A stretch of 64,000 bases of DNA from Candidatus Gastranaerophilales bacterium (GCA_944323625.1 CALUTD010000001.1:1-64000), one strand, 5' to 3'. Shown: positions 7,535 through 16,652, numbered from the stretch's first letter. The notes: a model not told the origin generated them from the sequence alone. Program-made: numbers and translations.

Positions 7535-8026
7535 TTATTTATGAATTTTGGAAAAAAGTCCCAAAAGATATTTGCCTGCTTTTTTTGCTTGCTTCATAAC
7601 TGCAGTACCTGCAGTTTTTAATTTATCTAAGGGTGCTTTACTAGCTTTTTTTAATGATTTACCTGCGGTTTTTAATTTCTCCAAAGGAGCTTCACTCGCT
7701 TTTTTTAATGATTTACCTGCTTGAGATAAATTAGGATATTTATTTTTAATTTTTTGACCTTGTTTTGCAGCGCCTGAATAGATTTTTTTCAAAGCATCTG
7801 TTATTTTACCGTGCCCTTTATAGACCGCAAAACCTGTACCGGCTGCTAACAATACTGCCGGCAATACAGGAGAAGAATTGTTATTTCCTATTATTTTACT
7901 TTTTCTTTTTATTGTATTATTTTTTGCATTGTGAGAAGGAACTGTTTGGTTCGGTTTGTATTTCCCCCGAAGCCCTGCTGAACCGTATTTTGATTCATAT
8001 GATGAATTAATTCCGTATAAAGCCAT
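7535..8026 (-). CDS. Small basic membrane-associated protein with internal 18-residue repeat
   Basis: 163 residues, strongly basic. Layout: polar N-terminus (1-40), basic patch (KRKSK), one hydrophobic segment (VLPAVLLAAGTGFAVY), KGHGKITDALKKI, then two consecutive 18-residue units AGKSLKKAS-(E/K)-APL-(E/D)-KLKT at 103-138, which look amphipathic. Its hydrophobic segment and KG-HG motif mirror those of the downstream 588-residue protein, which begins two bases after this gene ends. AAAGGAG lies before the ATG. The function is unknown; the basic amphipathic repeats could bind membrane or nucleic acid. Confidence 0.6.
   Translation of the reverse strand: MALYGINSSYESKYGSAGLRGKYKPNQTVPSHNAKNNTIKRKSKIIGNNNSSPVLPAVLLAAGTGFAVYKGHGKITDALKKIYSGAAKQGQKIKNKYPNLSQAGKSLKKASEAPLEKLKTAGKSLKKASKAPLDKLKTAGTAVMKQAKKAGKYLLGLFSKIHK
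7613..7720 (-). repeat. Two 54-bp tandem units in the basic-protein gene
   Basis: The two units encode AGKSLKKASEAPLEKLKT and AGKSLKKASKAPLDKLKT. The DNA is diverged at several synonymous sites, so the duplication is not very recent. Confidence 0.7.
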
Positions 8027-8192
8027 AACTAACTCCTTTTACCTTAACTATTATTATAAAAACAAAAGACAGTTAAAAATTGCCTTTTTGCTTTTTTTGA
8101 ATAATTTTCGATATAAAAATTAATATTTATTTAGTCGGGCTTTAAATTTATAAAAAAATATGTTAAAATAATGGCGTAAAGGAGTAAGGAAA

Positions 8193-8480
8193 ATGTTATC
8201 ATCATATCTGTATTTACAAAATTCGATTGCAGCTATGAATAATGCACAGTTGAGCATGGTACAAAATTCTGACAGAATGCTTAATTCAATTAGTTTTGGC
8301 AATTCGCAGCCTTTAGAACCTGCTTTCAAACAAAATTCTGATACATTGGAACTCCAAAATAAAGCAAATGAAACAAAAGTTACCGTTTTACAAAAGTTAA
8401 TTGAAGCTATGGAAGAAAAACTGGGAAAAGATATTAAAAAATCCACTCCAAAATATGCAGGCCTCGACTGTAAAGCCTAG
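8193..8480 (+). CDS. Small protein with conserved C-terminal TPKxxG motif
   Basis: 95 residues behind a strong ribosome site (AAAGGAGTAAGGAAA). The N-terminal half is polar and rich in Asn, Ser and Gln; residues 50-75 are helical. The C-terminus, TKVTVLQKLIEAMEEKL then STPKYAGL, closely matches the end of the 147-residue protein at 18574-19017 (TKVTALQKQLEAVEEA then ATPKFKGV). The two are therefore members of one small family with different N-terminal parts. The overlapping minus-strand frame at 8120-8446 has no such support. The function is unknown. Confidence 0.65.
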   Translation: MLSSYLYLQNSIAAMNNAQLSMVQNSDRMLNSISFGNSQPLEPAFKQNSDTLELQNKANETKVTVLQKLIEAMEEKLGKDIKKSTPKYAGLDCKA

Positions 8481-8530
8481 TTTTTTACAAAATACTTTCA
8501 ATATAGTTAAATTTATGCTTTAATTTACTT

Positions 8531-9481
8531 ATGATTAAGATTTTTAAAACGGAAGAGAATAAGAAGCTTGTAAAATTAAGCATAAGTGAGGCTGTTTCAG
8601 GATCCTGGTTCAGTCTTATAAATCCTGATGAAGAAGAGATTAAACAGGTTTCTCTTGTGTTGGGTTTAGATGAGGACTTTCTTTTAAATTCTTTGGACCT
8701 TGATGAACGTTCACGTATTGAAATTGAGGATGGAAATCTTTTAATTATTACCAATCTGCCTATTATGACAGATGACGGCTGCTTTGATACCCTTCCTTTA
8801 GGTATTATTCATACACCTACTTCAATTATTACCGTTTGTTCAAAGGATAATAATATTTTGTCTTCATTTAGTGAGTCTACGGCGTATTCGTTTGATACAA
8901 GAAATAAAACCGAATTTATGCTTAAGATACTTTACCGTTCCGTTAAATTCTATTTGAAATATCTTGATATAATTAACAGAACAACTGATGATATTGAAAA
9001 AGAACTTCAAAAAGCAACAAATAATAAAGCATTGTTTCAACTGATGGAAATTCAAAAAACACTTGTATACTTTTCAACAGCCTTAAAAGACAATGATATT
9101 GTGCTGCAAAAAATTATGCGTATAGCAAGTTCTAAAACACAGAATCTGTTAAGAACAAAAGAAGAAGATACCGATTTATTGGAAGATGTAATAATTGATA
9201 CAAGACAGGCCATAGAAATGGTTGATATGCACAGGATGATTCTTGAAGCAATGATGGAAGGTTTTGCTTCCATTATAAATAACAACTTAAACCTTGTAAT
9301 GAAATTTTTGGCAGCTATAACAATTATTATGTCAATTCCTACTATGATAGGCGGGTTGTGGGGTATGAATGTTAAAGTTCCATATGGAAATAATCCTTAC
9401 GGTTTTTTAATTGTCGTTGCACTTTCTATAATAACTTCAGTTGCAGTAGTTGTTTATTTCAGAAAAAAAGGTATGTTTTAG
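8531..9481 (+). CDS. corA: CorA-family magnesium/divalent-cation channel
   Basis: 316 residues, normal for CorA. A soluble alpha/beta domain (1-160) and a long helix lead to two C-terminal membrane helices: the first (MKFLAAITIIMSIPTMIGG) ends in the selectivity motif GMN near residue 279, and the loop YGNNPYG precedes the second helix (FLIVVALSIITSVAVVVYF). The chain ends with the usual basic RKKGMF. CorA pentamers admit Mg2+ and some Co2+ or Ni2+ across the inner membrane. The next gene starts 18 bases downstream, so this may be the first gene of a four-gene run to 12610. Confidence 0.93.
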   Translation: MIKIFKTEENKKLVKLSISEAVSGSWFSLINPDEEEIKQVSLVLGLDEDFLLNSLDLDERSRIEIEDGNLLIITNLPIMTDDGCFDTLPLGIIHTPTSIITVCSKDNNILSSFSESTAYSFDTRNKTEFMLKILYRSVKFYLKYLDIINRTTDDIEKELQKATNNKALFQLMEIQKTLVYFSTALKDNDIVLQKIMRIASSKTQNLLRTKEEDTDLLEDVIIDTRQAIEMVDMHRMILEAMMEGFASIINNNLNLVMKFLAAITIIMSIPTMIGGLWGMNVKVPYGNNPYGFLIVVALSIITSVAVVVYFRKKGMF

Positions 9482-9499
9482 GTTTCAATATAAAGGAAT

Positions 9500-10774
9500 A
9501 TGAAATTGAAAAACGGGTCAATACTTATAATATCAAACAATAAAGATGTCAGTGAAAAAATATCCGATAAAATAAAACTTTTAAGAGAGTGTGATACGGT
9601 TAAAAGCGTATCTTTTCTTGAGGCAATTTCAGTTTTGAATTCATGCATACCGGCATTAATTATTTTATATTGGACAAAGGAAGATTCCGTAAATATTGTA
9701 AAAGAGATTAGAGCTATAAAGTCTTTAGATAAAGTTCCGATAATTTTCGTAATGGATTCTTTAATAGAAGAAATTCTTTTTTGTGCGTTTGACTTTGGTA
9801 TTGATGAATTCTTTTATCTTGATGATCCTGATTCAATTATTTTAATGAGAATTTTCTTATCTCTTCAAAAATCCATATTGTACAAAAAAATAGATTTAAA
9901 TGAAGAAATTATGAAAACAGCAGGGATTATAGATAAAAAAACGAGTATATATTCAAGCGAATATTCTCCCGTAGTATTTAAGTATTTCTTTGACAAGGCA
10001 ATTGAAGAAAATCTTGAAGACACGGTTTTTCTGTATGTTAAACCAATTTCAATGAATGAAAGATTTTTAAATTATTCAAAACTTGGCGCTCTTATAAAAT
10101 CTATTCCGCGAAGTGATGATATTGTTGCATTTGCGGAAAATTCAGGATTTTATTTGATTTTATATAATGCAGGCAGAATAGGTGCTAAATCTGTTGCAAA
10201 CAGAATTAAAAAAGCTTTTGATGGTATATGTGAGGTATATGTTAACTCTGTTGAAATAACAGCGCCTTTTGAAGAACTGCAGCCTATTCTTGTTTCGGGT
10301 ATTAATGAACAGATTTTAGCAAAAAATGATTTTAATTTTTTCTATGACTCTAATATAAAAGAAGTGATTAATCTTCAAAATGAGGAAAAAAAAGAAGAAG
10401 AAACCAAAAAAGAAGATATTAAAGAAATTTACAGAAAGTTCGAAAAAATAGTTATTCCTGTTTTTTATCATTTTCAAACGGTTTATTCAAATACTTTATC
10501 AGATGCAAACATAGATTTTACTGTTAATGAAGATCAAAGTTATTTTTCTGTAAATAAAAATAACATTATAAGCAAATTGATAATAACTTTCCCGATGTAT
10601 TCAAAAGTTATTATTGATACAATACATAAATCTGATAGTGAAAATCCCGCAATGCAAAGATTTACATTTGATTTTAATGAATTCAACGAAGAAAAACTTT
10701 CTTCCGTTTTAAAAGATTTTATAAATGAATTTTCAACAAGAATAAGTTATAATACTATAAGCGAAACGAAATAA
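9500..10774 (+). CDS. Pseudo-receiver / degenerate GGDEF-like regulatory protein
   Basis: 424 residues. Residues 1-125 have the alternating strands of a response-regulator receiver (SILIISNNKDV, PALIILYWTKED, VPIIFVMDS), but the phospho-acceptor position at the end of strand 3 is YW rather than Asp. Residues 150-270 resemble a GGDEF fold (DDIVAFAENSGFYLIL) with the catalytic GGDEF lost. A lysine/glutamate-rich linker near 295-315 leads to a C-terminal alpha/beta domain I do not recognise. It probably acts by protein interaction, not phosphorylation or c-di-GMP synthesis. A histidine kinase lies two genes downstream. Confidence 0.6.
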   Translation: MKLKNGSILIISNNKDVSEKISDKIKLLRECDTVKSVSFLEAISVLNSCIPALIILYWTKEDSVNIVKEIRAIKSLDKVPIIFVMDSLIEEILFCAFDFGIDEFFYLDDPDSIILMRIFLSLQKSILYKKIDLNEEIMKTAGIIDKKTSIYSSEYSPVVFKYFFDKAIEENLEDTVFLYVKPISMNERFLNYSKLGALIKSIPRSDDIVAFAENSGFYLILYNAGRIGAKSVANRIKKAFDGICEVYVNSVEITAPFEELQPILVSGINEQILAKNDFNFFYDSNIKEVINLQNEEKKEEETKKEDIKEIYRKFEKIVIPVFYHFQTVYSNTLSDANIDFTVNEDQSYFSVNKNNIISKLIITFPMYSKVIIDTIHKSDSENPAMQRFTFDFNEFNEEKLSSVLKDFINEFSTRISYNTISETK

Positions 10775-10779
10775 CAAAA

Positions 10780-11577
10780 ATGGAACATAAACTATTAATA
10801 TCATCATCTGCAAAAAATACAATAAAAGAATCAGCACAATTGGCTACTGAGTTAGGTCTTGGGCTTGAAATAAGCAGATTGCCGTTTTATAAAGATAAAA
10901 ATACAACTCAAGAACAAGTTATCGAAAAATTAAAAACCGATTTGCAAGATTTTAATAATCGTATTACACTTCATGCAATGTTTTCGGATGTTAATGTAGC
11001 GGGGCAGGATCCTTTATTAAAAGAAATAGCACAAAAAAGGTTTATTCAGTCATACAACGTCGGTAAAGCTATAGGCGCAGATACAATTCTTTTCCACACA
11101 GGAAATAAAGGCACATTGCATTACGGTTCCCAAGAAACATTCAAGAAAAATTTTATTACTTTTTGGAAAGATTTTATTAAAAATTTTGAACAGGATAATA
11201 TTATTGCTGTTATAGAAAATGTATTTGAAACTACACCTGAATACTGTATTGAATTATTTGAAGGAGTAAATTCTCCTAATATGAAACTGGCGCTTGATAC
11301 CGGGCATGTTAATTTATATGCGCAAAAAACTAAAGTTACAGATTGGATAAAAGCATACGGAGAAAATTTATATCATCTTCATATACATAATAATTTCAGA
11401 GAAAATGATGATCACTCAAATTTAGAAAATGGAACTTTGGATTTTGTTGAAATTTTTTCAGAAATAAAGAATTTAGGTATACATCCTTCTTATGTTCTTG
11501 AGATGTTTACGGAAGAAGACATAAGAAAAAGTGTCAAAATATTTAATAGTATAACACCGGATTCCGAGATAATTTAA
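10780..11577 (+). CDS. Xylose-isomerase/AP-endonuclease-2-like TIM-barrel protein
   Basis: 265 residues with the pattern of the sugar phosphate isomerase/epimerase superfamily: LGLEISRLPF at strand 2, ITLHAMFSD at strand 3, GADTILFHTGNKG, IIAVIENVFETTPE (metal-ligand Glu), MKLALDTGHVNLY (Asp and His ligands), LYHLHIHNNFRENDDH, and PSYVLEMF at the end. The metal site appears intact, so a divalent-metal isomerase or phosphodiesterase activity is expected; the substrate is not evident. The ATG follows the previous stop by three bases with no clear Shine-Dalgarno site, suggesting translational coupling. Confidence 0.75.
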   Translation: MEHKLLISSSAKNTIKESAQLATELGLGLEISRLPFYKDKNTTQEQVIEKLKTDLQDFNNRITLHAMFSDVNVAGQDPLLKEIAQKRFIQSYNVGKAIGADTILFHTGNKGTLHYGSQETFKKNFITFWKDFIKNFEQDNIIAVIENVFETTPEYCIELFEGVNSPNMKLALDTGHVNLYAQKTKVTDWIKAYGENLYHLHIHNNFRENDDHSNLENGTLDFVEIFSEIKNLGIHPSYVLEMFTEEDIRKSVKIFNSITPDSEII

Positions 11578-11620
11578 AACTAATATTTCAGTTTTTCAAG
11601 CAATATGGTATTATTATTTT

Positions 11621-12610
11621 ATGCTGTTATATATAATAATATCTTCAATCATAATCTTTTGCTTAGTGTGCGTATTATTTTTTATTTTAAAAAAATATAA
11701 AAGACTTGAAAATGATGCGGTAAAAATTTCTCTTGCTGCAAAGAGAGCAAGATATGGTGATATAAATGTAAGAGTCGGAGATTTATATATAAAGGAGCTT
11801 GAAGCTTCCGTTAACAGACTTTTAGAAACCATATATGACCGTGAATTGATGATAAAAGAATATCAAAATGTACTTTCTAAAAAAAATCTGACATTAGAAG
11901 AAATAATAAAACAAGAAAAACAATTAAGATTGTTTAAAGAAGAATTTGCAGCAACTCTTACCCATGATATGAAAGTTCCGGTAATTGCGGAATTAAATTC
12001 TTTAAATTTTTTGCTTGAAGGCCGATTCGGAGATATTAACGAAAAACAATCTGAAATATTAAAACTTATGAAGGCTTCCAATCAGGAACTTAAAGATTTA
12101 ATAGAAAATATGCTTGAAATTTATAAGCTTGATAGTAAAGAACTTGAACTTAATCTTACCAATAATAATTTTAATGACTTTTTGTTAGCTTCAATTAATG
12201 AAATGAAACCTATAATTTTTAAAACAAATCACGATATTATTTTTCATATTGATAACACTAAAAATATGAATTTAGTATTTGATAGTTTTCAGTTAAAACG
12301 AGTAGTAAAAAATCTTATACAAAATGCTATTACATTTTCATATCCTTCCTCTCAAATAAAAATAGAAACATATAAAGACGAAGAAAACATAAAAGTAGCA
12401 TTTACAAACGAAGGAAATACGATATCGGATGAAGATTTAGAATTGATATTTAATAAATATTATTCGGGACATTCAAAATTCAGAAAATCAGGTACAGGAT
12501 TAGGGTTGTATTTGGCACGTCAAATAATACTTGCGCATAATGGCAATTTAAGTGCTGATTGTTCTCAAAAAAATTTAACCTCTTTTATAATAACATTGCC
12601 TATAAGTTAA
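11621..12610 (+). CDS. Membrane sensor histidine kinase
   Basis: 329 residues. One N-terminal membrane helix (LLYIIISSIIIFCLVCVLFF) is followed by a coiled coil. The HisKA dimerisation helix carries the phospho-acceptor His115 in LTHDMKVPV. The ATPase domain shows the N box (NLIQNAI), a G1-like segment, and GTGLGLYLARQI as the G2 box. There is no periplasmic sensing domain, so the signal is probably sensed in the membrane or cytoplasm. No true response regulator is in the window; the pseudo-receiver protein two genes upstream is the only related neighbour. Confidence 0.88.
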   Translation: MLLYIIISSIIIFCLVCVLFFILKKYKRLENDAVKISLAAKRARYGDINVRVGDLYIKELEASVNRLLETIYDRELMIKEYQNVLSKKNLTLEEIIKQEKQLRLFKEEFAATLTHDMKVPVIAELNSLNFLLEGRFGDINEKQSEILKLMKASNQELKDLIENMLEIYKLDSKELELNLTNNNFNDFLLASINEMKPIIFKTNHDIIFHIDNTKNMNLVFDSFQLKRVVKNLIQNAITFSYPSSQIKIETYKDEENIKVAFTNEGNTISDEDLELIFNKYYSGHSKFRKSGTGLGLYLARQIILAHNGNLSADCSQKNLTSFIITLPIS

Positions 12611-13543
12611 TTATATATTACCTGTAGAGCTGTTCTTGTCATCTTCAAATTGTTTAATATCAATATTTTCACTGTCATCTTCATGAATCATAGCGGAATA
12701 TACGTTTTCGGAAGTTCCGGTATCTATTTCAATATTAACATCAGTATCAATCATTTCAACTTCATTATTATTAAATTCTTTAATTTTTCCGTCTGCAAGT
12801 TTGACGGAAAGTTTATTTAAAAGTATATTTAAAGCACAGACTCTTCCTACTCCGTCTGAAGTCATTACTCCTGAACCTATCGGAATCATTTCTTTTGCTG
12901 TTTCAATATAATTTTGGTATTCATAATTCAAACAACATAATAGCCTTCCACAGGTACCCGAAATTTTACTGGCGGTTATAGGCATATTTTGGTCATGTGC
13001 CAATTTTATGTTTACGGAGTCAAACTGTCTTTTAAATGAACAACAGCAAAACGGACGGCCGCAAAGCCCGTTTCCGCAGCATAGTGACGTTTCATCTCTG
13101 ACTCCTATATGTTTTAAATCAATTCTTATATGTTTAAAAACTTTGGTTAAATCTTTTAAAAGATTTCTAAAATCAACACGTTCTGGCGCTGTATAATAAA
13201 ATGTTACTTTTTTTCTGTCAAAAGTATATTTGCATTGAATTAAATTCATTTGAAGATTATGTTGTTTGATAAGTTCTAAACAGTCTTTATATCCTTGAAT
13301 TTCCATTTCTTCAAGCTGTTTATTTAATTCTAAATCTTCTTTTGTCATAACTCTGACAAAAGGCACGGAAGGAACCTTTTTTCGCCTCAAAATACTTTCT
13401 ACTTGAGGCGGAACAAGATATGCCTGAGCTGTTTCTTCGCCCTTTTCCGTAACTACTATAACCATATCGCCATGTTCAACTTTTATACCGTTAGGTATAT
13501 CCAGCGGATATTGTCTGTTTTTTATTAATTTTACTGCGTACAT
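12611..13543 (-). CDS. ricT: PSP1-domain protein, RicT/YaaT family
   Basis: 310 residues. The PSP1 region holds the diagnostic cysteine cluster: SLCCGNGLCGRPFCC, then ISGTCGRLLCCLNYEY, normally with basic and acidic residues placed between as here. In Bacillus, RicT with partner proteins binds iron-sulfur clusters and influences RNA maturation; in other phyla the role is less clear. The acidic tail (from about residue 265) is not part of the core. It converges with the histidine kinase: the two reading frames abut exactly, without a terminator hairpin that I can see. Confidence 0.88.
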   Translation of the reverse strand: MYAVKLIKNRQYPLDIPNGIKVEHGDMVIVVTEKGEETAQAYLVPPQVESILRRKKVPSVPFVRVMTKEDLELNKQLEEMEIQGYKDCLELIKQHNLQMNLIQCKYTFDRKKVTFYYTAPERVDFRNLLKDLTKVFKHIRIDLKHIGVRDETSLCCGNGLCGRPFCCCSFKRQFDSVNIKLAHDQNMPITASKISGTCGRLLCCLNYEYQNYIETAKEMIPIGSGVMTSDGVGRVCALNILLNKLSVKLADGKIKEFNNNEVEMIDTDVNIEIDTGTSENVYSAMIHEDDSENIDIKQFEDDKNSSTGNI

Positions 13544-13638
13544 AATTATTATTTTATCACAATTTTTATATTTTTTAGCAATTTTTCTTTCTAAAAATAC
13601 TTTATATAATAGTGGTTAGAAAAAGAAGGTATATTTTT

Positions 13639-13794
13639 ATGACTCCAAGATTAATTAAATTTATGGTTGAACTTCAGCTTCCCGAAAAAGAAGAAAGTAG
13701 CGAAAAAATTATTATGCTTGATAATTTTGGCAAAACTTTTTTTAACGCCCATAAACTTGCAAAAGTAACAATTCCGGTTAATAAAGATTTATAA
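13639..13794 (+). CDS. Small hypothetical protein
   Basis: 51 residues from ATG at 13639, preceded by AGAAGG; an in-frame GTG at 13612 is less likely. The sequence (MTPRLIKFMVELQLPEKEES... VTIPVNKDL) is mixed and soluble, with no domain I recognise. It is divergent from ricT and its last six bases overlap the end of the convergent 77-residue gene. It is plausible because of the ribosome site and clean codon use, but unconfirmed. Confidence 0.4.
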   Translation: MTPRLIKFMVELQLPEKEESSEKIIMLDNFGKTFFNAHKLAKVTIPVNKDL

Positions 13795-14022
13795 TGTAAA
13801 ATAATCCGATTTAGATTTTGTATTATATCTTAGTCTTTTTGTTTGGAGCTGTGATACAAGTTTTCTCAAATTTTCAAATGCAATTTCTCTGTCAGACTCC
13901 GATACATTGAGTTTTTCATACTGTTTTTTTGAATTTTGAAACAACAAATCCAAATCAGAAATTTTTTTATAATTTTTATCTAAAGTGAGACATCCAAAAG
14001 TCTTAAATACTGTATTTTGCAT
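13789..14022 (-). CDS. Small helical hypothetical protein
   Basis: 77 residues, predicted mostly helical, rich in Lys, Leu and Ser, with no signal peptide or membrane helix (VSESDREIAFENLRKLVSQL). GGGAG lies about 15 bases before the ATG, a weak placement. No family is recognised. It sits downstream of the TolC gene with a 47-bp gap that shows no terminator, and overlaps the end of the convergent 51-residue gene by six bases. Confidence 0.45.
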   Translation of the reverse strand: MQNTVFKTFGCLTLDKNYKKISDLDLLFQNSKKQYEKLNVSESDREIAFENLRKLVSQLQTKRLRYNTKSKSDYFTL

Positions 14023-14069
14023 ATCAAATCCATACTCCCTGATAAAATAATATTATTATAAAAAAACAT

Positions 14070-15455
14070 TTACAGGTCAATATTATCAGAAGTTAATATA
14101 TCCTGTCCTCCTGAAGCTTTATATAAATTTACTGAAGCAATAATTTCATTAATTTTATTAGAAACATTTTGTTTTTCGGCTAGATATAATTCTTCCTGTT
14201 TTATTAATCTGTCTATAATATTCGCTGTTCCTATTTCGTTTTTAATGGAAATTAATCTGTCATCTTCCTTTTGTATATCATACCTTCTGTTTGATATCTC
14301 ATAATTTTTTTTTGCCGTTTTTGCACTATAGAGTGCATCATTTATTTCCTGAGCCGATATTAATATATTTTTGTTATATTCTTCAAAGGCTTTATTGTAC
14401 CTGCTTTTCATTATTTTATATATATTTACTTTTCTGCCGCCGTCAAATATATCCAAATAAGGAATTACACCTATATTGGCAAGCCCTGTATGTGTTCCGA
14501 ACAAATGACTTAACTGATAAGCATTATAACCCAAATTACCTGATATTATAAAACTGGGCAAGAATTCTCTTTTTGCAACTCTTATATCGTAACCTGACTT
14601 TTCAAGTTTTAATTTTGATTTTATTACATCGGGTCTTTTTTCAACTATATCAAAATCTATTGTTTCAGGAATATAAAAAGAAGTATTTATGGAGTCAAAA
14701 TCTGTTCTTTCAATTTCTTCAAAGCTTCTGTCACCTAAAAATACATTTAGTTGATTTAACAATACATCTCTTTTTTCTTCAAGATTATTTTTTTCTTCTA
14801 AAAGAAATGTTAAATTCTTTTTTTCATTTAACACTTCATTTTGCGAAGCCAGTCCGTTATCAAATCTTTTTTGCATATAACTGCAAACTTGTTCCTGAGT
14901 TTTTATAAGCTCATCTTGTATTTCTATCAATTTATCTGTTTTTATTAAATTATAATAATTTATTGTAAAGTCCGATGTTAAAATTATGTATAAACTTCTT
15001 TCATCTTCATTTTGCATTTCAAGTTGTTTTTTGGAACTTTTAGTCTTTAGCCTGTTTTTACCCCATATATCAGCTTCATAGCTCAAAGTTAACGGTAAAA
15101 GATATCTGTATTGTGCATAATCGGGAATTGTTATATCACCGAATTTTTCATCGGATGAAGTTAAAGTTCTTCCAACATATCCATTAAACGCAATTTGCGG
15201 AAGTTCATCAGATAAAGCTAATTTTACAATTCTTTCGCTTTCTTCAATATTATATGCTGCAATTTTAAAATCAAAATTATTTTTGAACATATTATCAAGG
15301 TGATTTATTAAAATTTCATCGTTATATTTTTGCCAAAAAGGAATATTAATATAATCGTATTTGTTAATTTGTGCTTTTTGGACTTTTGCCTCTGCAGAAC
15401 TGCAGACAGCTAAAAAAACTAAAATAATTGTTAATAAAAATATTATTTTTTTCAT
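14070..15455 (-). CDS. TolC-family outer-membrane efflux protein
   Basis: 461 residues from ATG at 15455, chosen because AGGA precedes it and it gives a proper signal peptide (MKKIIFLLTIILVFLAVCSSAEA). The mature protein has the two-fold repeat of TolC/NodT proteins: ESERIVKLALSDELPQIAF in the first half, and RPDVIKSKLKLEKSGYDIRVAKREFLPSF at the start of the second, each followed by long helices. It forms the trimeric outer-membrane duct of a tripartite pump. It is divergent from the EmrA/EmrB-type genes 87 bases away, which almost certainly supply the inner parts of the same pump. The shared spacer probably holds both promoters. Confidence 0.9.
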   Translation of the reverse strand: MKKIIFLLTIILVFLAVCSSAEAKVQKAQINKYDYINIPFWQKYNDEILINHLDNMFKNNFDFKIAAYNIEESERIVKLALSDELPQIAFNGYVGRTLTSSDEKFGDITIPDYAQYRYLLPLTLSYEADIWGKNRLKTKSSKKQLEMQNEDERSLYIILTSDFTINYYNLIKTDKLIEIQDELIKTQEQVCSYMQKRFDNGLASQNEVLNEKKNLTFLLEEKNNLEEKRDVLLNQLNVFLGDRSFEEIERTDFDSINTSFYIPETIDFDIVEKRPDVIKSKLKLEKSGYDIRVAKREFLPSFIISGNLGYNAYQLSHLFGTHTGLANIGVIPYLDIFDGGRKVNIYKIMKSRYNKAFEEYNKNILISAQEINDALYSAKTAKKNYEISNRRYDIQKEDDRLISIKNEIGTANIIDRLIKQEELYLAEKQNVSNKINEIIASVNLYKASGGQDILTSDNIDL

Positions 15456-15542
15456 GTTTCGGTTCCTAAATTTTGTTTGTGTTATCATGATATCACAAAT
15501 AAAAATTTAAATTTATAAAATATTTACAAAAAGGTACGAAAC

Positions 15543-16652
15543 ATGAAGAAAAAACATAAGGAATTAAGCCCTGAAGAGCTTAAAAAAGTTAAGCATATTT
15601 TAAATGAAAGAAAAGCAAGAAAGAAAAAGAACAGGAAATCATATCAAAAAAAGAGGGTTATAGTTCCGGCTATAACGGCTGTATTATTTGTAATAATGGG
15701 AATAATATCAGTAATTTATTCATTTTGTTATCAATCAACGGATGATGCATTTATAGAAGGCAGACTCATTTCTGTTGCACCAAAAGCATCTGGACATATT
15801 TTGAATTTATATGTAAATGATAACGATGCAGTAACAAAAGGCCAACTTTTAGCCCAAATTGACCCCAGAGATTATGAAGCGCAAGTAAAAAAACTTGAAG
15901 CACAGTTAAAAGAAGCGCAAGCTCAAGCAGATATGGCTGTAAGTGAAGTAAGCACATCTCAAGCATTACTTGCGCAAGCATCAGAAGGATTGGAATCTGC
16001 AAAAGCGAAACTGGATTTTGCAAAAAAAGATTTTAAACGTTTTTCTGAATTAAACAAAGAGGGAATATGTACAAAGCAAGAATATGATTCCGGTAAAACT
16101 CAATTGGATGTTGCACTTGCATCATATAATGAAGCTGTTGAAAGGCAAAAAGGAACAGATTCTGCTTTAAAATCGGCAATGGCAAAGAATGAAGCATCAC
16201 TTGCAAATATAGAAAAATTACAGGCCGAACTTGATATTGCAAAATTGAATCTTTCTTATACTGATATATATGCTCCGCAAGACGGTACTATATCTTCAAG
16301 AAATGTTGAAGTCGGTAATTATGTTAATATAGGTCAGCCTATTTTGACTGTTGTTTCTCCCGAAGTATGGATTGTTGCAAACTTTAAAGAAACACAGGTT
16401 GGGAAAATGAAAAAAGGCCAAAGTGTAGATGTAAAAATTGATACCTTTGGCGGTAAAAAATTTAAAGCACAGGTAGATTCGATCCAAAGAGCATCAGGTG
16501 CAAAAGCAAGTCTTTTTCCGCCTGAAAATGCAGTAGGCAGTTATATAAAAATTGTGCAGAGAATTCCGGTTAAAATTACATTTACTCAGGATTATTCTGA
16601 TTATAATATAGTTCCGGGCATGTCTGTTATTCCGAAAGTCAGAATCAAATGA
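15543..16652 (+). CDS. EmrA/HlyD-type membrane-fusion protein
   Basis: 369 residues. A basic cytoplasmic N-terminus (residues 1-37) and one membrane helix (VIVPAITAVLFVIMGIISVI) anchor it. The periplasmic part starts with STDDAFIEGRLISVAPKASG and the lipoyl half-motif VTKGQLLAQIDPRDYEAQV, then a long coiled-coil hairpin (90-215), then LSYTDIYAPQDGTISSRNVE and a beta-barrel domain. It bridges the inner-membrane transporter to the TolC duct. AAAGG precedes the ATG. It overlaps the next gene by four bases (ATGA), showing tight coupling. Confidence 0.92.
   Translation: MKKKHKELSPEELKKVKHILNERKARKKKNRKSYQKKRVIVPAITAVLFVIMGIISVIYSFCYQSTDDAFIEGRLISVAPKASGHILNLYVNDNDAVTKGQLLAQIDPRDYEAQVKKLEAQLKEAQAQADMAVSEVSTSQALLAQASEGLESAKAKLDFAKKDFKRFSELNKEGICTKQEYDSGKTQLDVALASYNEAVERQKGTDSALKSAMAKNEASLANIEKLQAELDIAKLNLSYTDIYAPQDGTISSRNVEVGNYVNIGQPILTVVSPEVWIVANFKETQVGKMKKGQSVDVKIDTFGGKKFKAQVDSIQRASGAKASLFPPENAVGSYIKIVQRIPVKITFTQDYSDYNIVPGMSVIPKVRIK

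Noticed and set aside
8120-8446. Minus-strand frame opposite the 95-residue protein
   Set aside because: The + strand frame has a strong ribosome site and a C-terminus conserved with the protein at 18574; the minus frame has neither.
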